A stretch of 10,000 bases of DNA, taken from the NCBI GenBank assembly GCA_902520575.1, contig CABYOG010000008.1, forward strand, positions 1 to 10,000, read 5' to 3'. The notes beneath the pieces are model-generated. The model was not told the origin of the DNA. It saw nothing but the letters and a program-made list of their open reading frames with translations, and did not search any database. The DNA is from an uncultured SAR116 cluster alpha proteobacterium (GTDB taxonomy: Bacteria > Pseudomonadota > Alphaproteobacteria > Puniceispirillales > Puniceispirillaceae). How positions within the stretch are numbered: the stretch's first letter is position 1; each line of letters starts with the position of its first letter. Of this stretch, positions 6,345 through 10,000 are shown in pieces. A program made the translations under genes and the position numbers.

Positions 6345-6548
6345 CTAGGGGTATTTGCTGAGAAGCATCATATCAATGATATGAAAGTTGCAACTGTCGT
6401 TGCTTGCATCTAATTTTTTATATTTTCCGCATTTGTGAAGCCAAGATGCAAAAACAACAAATCGATCCCCTAGCTCCTTAACACCATCTTCCACTTTTGG
6501 AAACTTAATTTTCTGACCGCATTCAATTAGGAAGCATTTTGAAACCAT
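6345..6548 (-). CDS. possible 67-residue Cys-containing protein, unknown
   Basis: A minus-strand frame starts at ATG 6548, inside the last 22 bases of the ZigA-type gene, and ends nine bases from the end of the convergent GTPase gene. It contains Cys5, Cys10, Cys40 and Cys53; Cys5-x4-Cys10 (CFLIEC) has the same spacing as the pairs in the two small proteins of this locus. Composition looks natural and the overlap fits a co-translated downstream gene. No clear ribosome binding site is visible and I do not recognise a family, so chance is quite possible. Confidence 0.33.
   Translation of the reverse strand: MVSKCFLIECGQKIKFPKVEDGVKELGDRFVVFASWLHKCGKYKKLDASNDSCNFHIIDMMLLSKYP
6368..6420 (+). terminator. 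weak candidate terminator between convergent genes
   Basis: On the plus strand a 7-bp AT-rich hairpin (6368-6374 with 6378-6384, loop AAT) is followed by a second small stem GCAAC/GTTGC (6390-6403), and a run of six T begins at 6414. The spacing between the last stem and the T-run is too long for a textbook terminator. It is the only termination-like structure after the GTPase gene ending at 6336, and it overlaps the possible 67-residue frame. Confidence 0.25.
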
Positions 6549-7747
6549 AGTGGAAACGGGTCGTTATCACTTTTGAAACTGGCTTCATCTGAGAGGTAAT
6601 TGTCCACCAAACAAGCGTCTAATCTTGCTGTAATTGCCTTCTCATCCATTTCTGAACTTAAACCAATAAAAACCATTTCCTGTCTTCTGTCTCCATAGTT
6701 TGCATCCCAAAGACCATCCAGCATTGATTTAAATTCTTTGCTATCTGGCCAACGTTCCTTTGGAACTGCAGTCCACCAGCGTCCAATGCCTTTATGCCTT
6801 ACAAACGCTCTAGCCTGTGACATCTCACCTACAAAATCTGGGCGACTTGCTAACCAGAAAAAACCTTTTGCTCTTACTACGCCTGGCCATTCTTGATTAA
6901 AGAAAGCATGTATTTTTGCAAGATTGAAAGGTGCTCTTGCACGATAAACAAAGCTCGTTATTCCATACTCCTCAGTTTCTGGAACATGGTCTTTAAAATT
7001 GTAAAGTTCCTGAGCCCAAAGTGGATGCTCTTGAGCCTCTTCAAGGTTAAAAGCCCCCGTATTCATTACCCTGTCTAGGTCAATTTGGGACTGAGTGGTC
7101 TCAACAATGTTGGCTTTTGCATTTAAGCTACGAATAATTGCCCTGACGGTTTCGAGTTGAGCTTCGGTAACAAGGTCAGTTTTATTAAGCAAAATTATGT
7201 TTGCGAATTCAATCTGCTCGACCAATAAATCAACTAAAGTTCGCTCGTCCTCCTCCCCTAGGCTTTCACCTTGTTCACGCAAAAAATCTGTCGAACTGTA
7301 ATTTTGAATCAGATTAGCCGCATCAACAACAGTTACCATCGTATCTAGCCTAGAGACGTCCGAAAGACTATTTCCCTCTTCATCTCTGAAGTCAAACGTG
7401 GCTGCAACTGGCAAAGGTTCTGAAATCCCTGTGCTTTCTATTAGAAGATAGTCAAATCTGCCATCGCTAGCTAATTCACGTACCTGCATCAAGAGGTCCT
7501 CTCGTAAAGTGCAGCATATACAGCCATTCGTCATTTCAACCAGTTTTTCTTCAGTGCGAGAGAGGTTACTACCTCCTTTTTCTACCAAGTCGGCATCAAT
7601 ATTTACCTCACTCATATCATTTACAATTACTGCAACTTTTCGGCCCTCACGATTATTCAGAATGTGATTGAGGAGCGTGGTTTTTCCTGCTCCTAAAAAT
7701 CCTGACAATACTGTAACTGGTAATTTTTTTACTAATGCATCTGTCAT
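6527..7747 (-). CDS. zigA: ZigA-type COG0523 GTPase, Zur-controlled zinc metallochaperone
   Basis: The protein has 406 residues from ATG 7747. A GTG at 7762 adds five residues, but it lies only three bases from the Zur operator, within the expected promoter. Motifs in order are Walker A GFLGAGKT (16-23), CICC (76-79), ESTGISEP (104-111) and NKTD (188-191), then a long CobW_C domain with '[11 protein letters not shown]', '[12 protein letters not shown]' and 'RRQEMVFIG'. The larger size, the [13 protein letters not shown] switch region, ESTGISEP and the absence of a His-rich loop place it in the ZigA/ZagA/YciC branch, which is classically Zur-repressed and supports enzymes under zinc starvation. 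The client is unknown; in other bacteria a GTP cyclohydrolase and a histidine ammonia-lyase have been linked to the branch. It is transcribed away from DUF1826 and converges on the first zinc operon. Confidence 0.94.
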   Translation of the reverse strand: MTDALVKKLPVTVLSGFLGAGKTTLLNHILNNREGRKVAVIVNDMSEVNIDADLVEKGGSNLSRTEEKLVEMTNGCICCTLREDLLMQVRELASDGRFDYLLIESTGISEPLPVAATFDFRDEEGNSLSDVSRLDTMVTVVDAANLIQNYSSTDFLREQGESLGEEDERTLVDLLVEQIEFANIILLNKTDLVTEAQLETVRAIIRSLNAKANIVETTQSQIDLDRVMNTGAFNLEEAQEHPLWAQELYNFKDHVPETEEYGITSFVYRARAPFNLAKIHAFFNQEWPGVVRAKGFFWLASRPDFVGEMSQARAFVRHKGIGRWWTAVPKERWPDSKEFKSMLDGLWDANYGDRRQEMVFIGLSSEMDEKAITARLDACLVDNYLSDEASFKSDNDPFPLWFQNAS

Positions 7748-7765
7748 TTTACTTAAGACCACTTT

Positions 7766-7782
7766 ATGTTATAATATAACAT
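7766..7782. promoter_or_regulatory. Zur operator in a divergent promoter
   Basis: ATGTTATAATATAACAT is an exact palindrome about a single central base. It matches the 17-base core of the E. coli znu operator as I remember it. It covers a consensus TATAAT (7770-7775) readable on the plus strand with TTTACT 16 bases before it, and a -10-like element on the minus strand with TTGATT before it. One bound Zur dimer pair could therefore shut off both the ZigA-type gene to the left and the DUF1826 gene to the right. It lies 18 bases from the GTPase ATG and 47 bases from the DUF1826 ATG. Confidence 0.92.
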
Positions 7783-7829
7783 TTGTGATAATCAATGTGG
7801 CACGAAATAAAAAGGCTTAGTTAAATAAA

Positions 7830-8447
7830 ATGATTCAAATCTTTAATGATGAGATGAGCAATCTCTGCAATTTTTCAGAAAGAGATAGTAAGTTAGAAAT
7901 TGTAAATCGGCAAAAACCTGCAGGAGCTGCTCCGTTTTTCAAACAGTTAGTTAAAACTCCATTTTGGGCATCCGGTGAATTACGAGAAAGTAATGTCCTT
8001 AACGACGTTGAAGAAATTTTAGGAGGCACGATCTCCTCCGAACTCCAAAAACAAGCCTTTTATGATGAGTGGGTAGATGACATGGCCAACGTAGCCACTC
8101 TTTTTTGCAAAATTGAAAAAAGTAATTCGATAAAATTGTGGGTCGGCACTAATCGAGGGTGTAGCCGCTATCATGTCGATAATGTGCCACGTCGTTTATT
8201 AGTTACATATAATGGAAAAGGTACTGAATGGCTTCCTGATGAAGCTGTCGACAGGGCCGCATACACAAAAGGCGAGCCTAATGAGTTGATAGTAAAAGAC
8301 CCTTCATCCAAGCGATTTATTGATGAGTGGGACATTGCTGTTTTTAAAGGTGGTAATGGCGGCCTGTTGCACCGCACACCAGATGAAGCGTTAGCCTCCC
8401 CATCTGTGTTCATGAGGTTGGACAACATCAATTTTGGCTCTGATTAA
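7830..8447 (+). CDS. DUF1826 family protein, zinc-starvation associated
   Basis: The protein has 205 residues, soluble, without signal peptide. The conserved DUF1826 core is visible: CSRYHVDNVPRRLLVTYNGK at 111-130, GTEWLPD (131-137), then GDxAxxKG-like DIAVFKGG (168-175), LLHRTPDE (179-186) and VFMRLD (193-198). The His115-x-Asp117 pair with a distal His181 and Arg196 has the order seen in Fe(II)/2-oxoglutarate oxygenases and some cupins, so a metal-dependent enzyme is possible; that is inference. DUF1826 genes are known neighbours of COG0523 genes in Zur regulons. ATG 7830 has a weak ribosome binding site; ATG 7854 is an alternative. It shares the Zur operator at 7766-7782 with the divergent ZigA-type GTPase, and the 72-residue gene follows after 55 bases. 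Confidence 0.9.
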   Translation: MIQIFNDEMSNLCNFSERDSKLEIVNRQKPAGAAPFFKQLVKTPFWASGELRESNVLNDVEEILGGTISSELQKQAFYDEWVDDMANVATLFCKIEKSNSIKLWVGTNRGCSRYHVDNVPRRLLVTYNGKGTEWLPDEAVDRAAYTKGEPNELIVKDPSSKRFIDEWDIAVFKGGNGGLLHRTPDEALASPSVFMRLDNINFGSD

Positions 8448-8502
8448 AACTAGAGGTTAACTGCTGGTTACAAGAAAGTTTTCAACATAAAGGACAACAC
8501 AA

Positions 8503-8721
8503 ATGGCTGAGTTACCAAGAACATATGACGAGTGGAAATATTGCATAACCGTCAAATGTGGCATCGCGTTGACGCAAGACTACATCAATGAACGATTGCG
8601 CGCATTGTCTACAATGAACGACCATGCCACAGCTAAATTTGTAGAAATGTGGGGGTCTGAACATCATCAAAAAACAGTCAGTTGGTTTGAACAGGCAGCA
8701 AATGAGTTTAAAGCCAAATGA
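8503..8721 (+). CDS. 72-residue protein of the DUF1826 operon, unknown
   Basis: ATG 8503 has AGGA eight bases upstream. The protein is soluble and mostly helical, with Cys14 and Cys19 (CITVKC) near the N-terminus, and His41, His54 and His55 (GSEHHQKTVSWF) later. These Cys and His residues could make a small metal site. From memory, similar short proteins starting LPxTYDEW and containing CITVKCGI occur beside COG0523 and DUF1826 genes in roseobacter-type genomes; no function is known to me. It is probably co-transcribed from the Zur-controlled divergent promoter. Confidence 0.8.
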   Translation: MAELPRTYDEWKYCITVKCGIALTQDYINERLRALSTMNDHATAKFVEMWGSEHHQKTVSWFEQAANEFKAK

Positions 8722-8741
8722 TGGAAAGTTACAATTGATTG

Positions 8742-8770
8742 ATTATTATAAACTTGAAGTTTTCAATAAT
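8742..8770. repeat. imperfect hairpin downstream of the 72-residue gene
   Basis: ATTATT (8742-8747) pairs with AATAAT (8765-8770), and inside it AAACT/AGTTT closes a TGA loop, with a two-by-two mismatch between the stems. No T-run follows, so it is not a standard terminator. It may be an mRNA 3'-end structure or chance in AT-rich DNA. Confidence 0.3.
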
Positions 8771-8825
8771 GATGCACAGCAGTTAGAGTGAAAGATACAA
8801 TTGTAAAATGAGACGCTGCCAAAGG

Positions 8826-8880
8826 TTCCCCATTGCGCAATCAATTTAGTTTCAAAACAATGGGAAATTTGAGTTTTTTA
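8826..8880 (+). terminator. candidate terminator of the DUF1826 operon
   Basis: CCCATTG (8829-8835) pairs with CAATGGG (8858-8864), with two further outer pairs, around a 22-base loop, and a six-base T-run lies at about 8874-8879. The long loop and the gap before the T-run weaken it. It also sits just before the next gene's ribosome binding site, so a leader structure is the alternative. Confidence 0.3.
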
Positions 8881-8892
8881 CTTTGAATGCCC

Positions 8893-8899
8893 AGGAGGT
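8893..8899 (+). promoter_or_regulatory. strong ribosome binding site that fixes a TTG start
   Basis: AGGAGGT is a full Shine-Dalgarno match and stands four bases before TTG 8904. No ATG nearby is in a frame that stays open, so it decides the start of the secreted protein at the right edge. Confidence 0.8.
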
Positions 8900-8903
8900 A
8901 AGT

Positions 8904-10000
8904 TTGAGTTTATTAAAAACAAAAATATTTTATTTCATCCTCTCATCTATTTTGTTTTTTTCTCTGGTTAATGAAAGCTTGGCACAAATAAAATGGTCCA
9001 ATTCTTCAAAAGACTCTAATTCGTCAAAAAAGGGGGAATGGATAGAGTTTATTCCAAAGAAGGGCAAGGCGAAGTTTGACTCAAATCAGATAGTTGGATG
9101 TGGCAGCCCTCAAAAAACCTTTACGATATTATTTGACGGATCGCCTGAATTACCGATGTGCCAAATTGGAGTGAAGGAACCTTACAAAAACACAAAGCGT
9201 GACATTGATATCAGCGAGTATGACATACATGGCACAATGAGAACAAAGTGTGCTGATGCACTAGATAAACTGCCGCAGGATATTTTTGTTCCATCGCCAA
9301 CAGAAATTGTTGCCTGGTGCCCATATATCCATCCAAAATCAGATGAGTTTAGAGTAAAAAAACCTAACAATTTTATACTCCAATTGAAAGCACTAGCGAA
9401 CGCCGCCGGCAACTCAAATACCGCACAGGCAAAAAAAATCATAAACACTGCTCTCAATTTGGATGTGCAGAGCACAATGTGGAGGAAAGGCTTTTCAGGT
9501 CTTTACCCTAATCATGCAACAGATAATGAACCTTCATATGGAAGAAAAGAGAGGGATGCCTTCAAAGAAATAACAAGTCAACAATCTCTGTTGATTTCTG
9601 CATACCTAGTATCAGGACCAAATGTACCAGATAAATTGATAGATACAATTGAGGGCATCCTAAACATCTATTTTAATAACAATGCATTTGAATATTTATT
9701 TAACACCCCTCTTTCTCAGCACATTAAAAAACGTTCTGCTGATGGTGGCGAAGGGGAGATGTTTGATGATTATGATGCGCCTGGCTTTTGGGATAATTCA
9801 GCCACAATGGGACTGAATTATTTCCTGCCAAGTATTATCACTCTCTACTCCATTCTCAAAGAAGAGAGGCCAGAAGCAGAGAACATATCTGAAATAAAAG
9901 AATATGTTCAAAAACTCGTTTGGCTTAACGAACAGGGCATAGATTACGGAGTGGTCAACAAAAATAATCCATTGACCCCTGAAAGCGCAAACCACCATTC
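8904..10000 (+). CDS. secreted protein, possibly alginate-lyase-like (3' end cut by window)
   Basis: From TTG 8904 the frame is open for 365 codons to the window edge. Residues 1-27 are a signal peptide: a basic start, a hydrophobic ILSSILFFSLV and cleavage after SLA (AQIKW next), so the protein is periplasmic or exported. The mature part has Cys pairs at about residues 68 and 88 (GCGSP, MCQIG) and 115 and 140 (KCADAL, WCPY) that could form disulfides. It continues with a long helical region rich in aromatic residues. The end visible here, 'VNKNNPLTPESANHH', resembles the region around the catalytic N-H motif of alpha/alpha-barrel polysaccharide lyases such as alginate lyase. This is a weak likeness, because the diagnostic C-terminal part lies outside. 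The gene appears unrelated to zinc control, and no Zur operator precedes it. Confidence 0.82.
   Translation, partial: MSLLKTKIFYFILSSILFFSLVNESLAQIKWSNSSKDSNSSKKGEWIEFIPKKGKAKFDSNQIVGCGSPQKTFTILFDGSPELPMCQIGVKEPYKNTKRDIDISEYDIHGTMRTKCADALDKLPQDIFVPSPTEIVAWCPYIHPKSDEFRVKKPNNFILQLKALANAAGNSNTAQAKKIINTALNLDVQSTMWRKGFSGLYPNHATDNEPSYGRKERDAFKEITSQQSLLISAYLVSGPNVPDKLIDTIEGILNIYFNNNAFEYLFNTPLSQHIKKRSADGGEGEMFDDYDAPGFWDNSATMGLNYFLPSIITLYSILKEERPEAENISEIKEYVQKLVWLNEQGIDYGVVNKNNPLTPESANHH

Noticed and set aside
9182..9475. Minus-strand 97-codon frame
   Set aside because: It is antisense to the open frame of the secreted protein, which has a signal peptide and a strong ribosome binding site.
1..10000. 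CRISPR array, insertion sequence or toxin-antitoxin system
   Set aside because: No regularly spaced repeats, transposase or recombinase motifs, or paired small toxin and antitoxin genes were seen.

Overview
The window reads as an AT-rich (roughly 40% GC) proteobacterial chromosome segment. It is probably a marine alphaproteobacterium of the roseobacter kind: the Zur operator, the COG0523 GTPases with a WD40 partner, DUF1826, and the CopC-CusF/TolC copper cluster are typical there. The lineage call is inference from gene content and is not proven.

Left part (1-1999, all minus strand): a periplasmic copper-handling and efflux operon. In reading order it has a secreted CopC-CusF fusion, a 91-residue secreted protein of a kind found beside metal-efflux genes, and a TolC/CusC-type outer-membrane lipoprotein that runs off the left edge. 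The partner RND pump genes would be expected further left.

Middle (2000-2895): no large gene. It holds the 3' part of a tRNA-Met(CAT) gene without its D arm, followed by a strong rho-independent terminator on the same strand. Beside it lie short direct repeats, then two short, possibly degenerate minus-strand reading frames and a perfect 19-bp palindrome. A tRNA 3' fragment with its terminator is what an integrated element leaves behind, so the DNA to the right may be a genomic island. No integrase is in view.

Right-centre (2800-8721): a zinc-starvation gene set built around two Zur-type operators. The first (2800-2816) precedes a plus-strand run: a COG0523 GTPase, a WD40-type beta-propeller protein, an 85-residue Cys-x4-Cys protein and a second COG0523 GTPase with a His-rich loop. 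The second (7766-7782) is a perfect palindrome whose 17 bases match the core of the E. coli Zur site as I remember it. It sits between a minus-strand ZigA-type COG0523 GTPase and a plus-strand DUF1826 gene that is followed by a 72-residue protein with another Cys-x4-Cys pair. The two arms converge at about 6340-6530. The inferred logic is that when zinc is scarce Zur leaves both operators. Three GTP-driven metallochaperones and several small Cys/His proteins are then made to direct the remaining zinc to essential enzymes.

Right edge (8904-10000): the start of a secreted protein with a TTG start and a strong ribosome binding site, cut by the window. It may be an alginate-lyase-like or other envelope protein.
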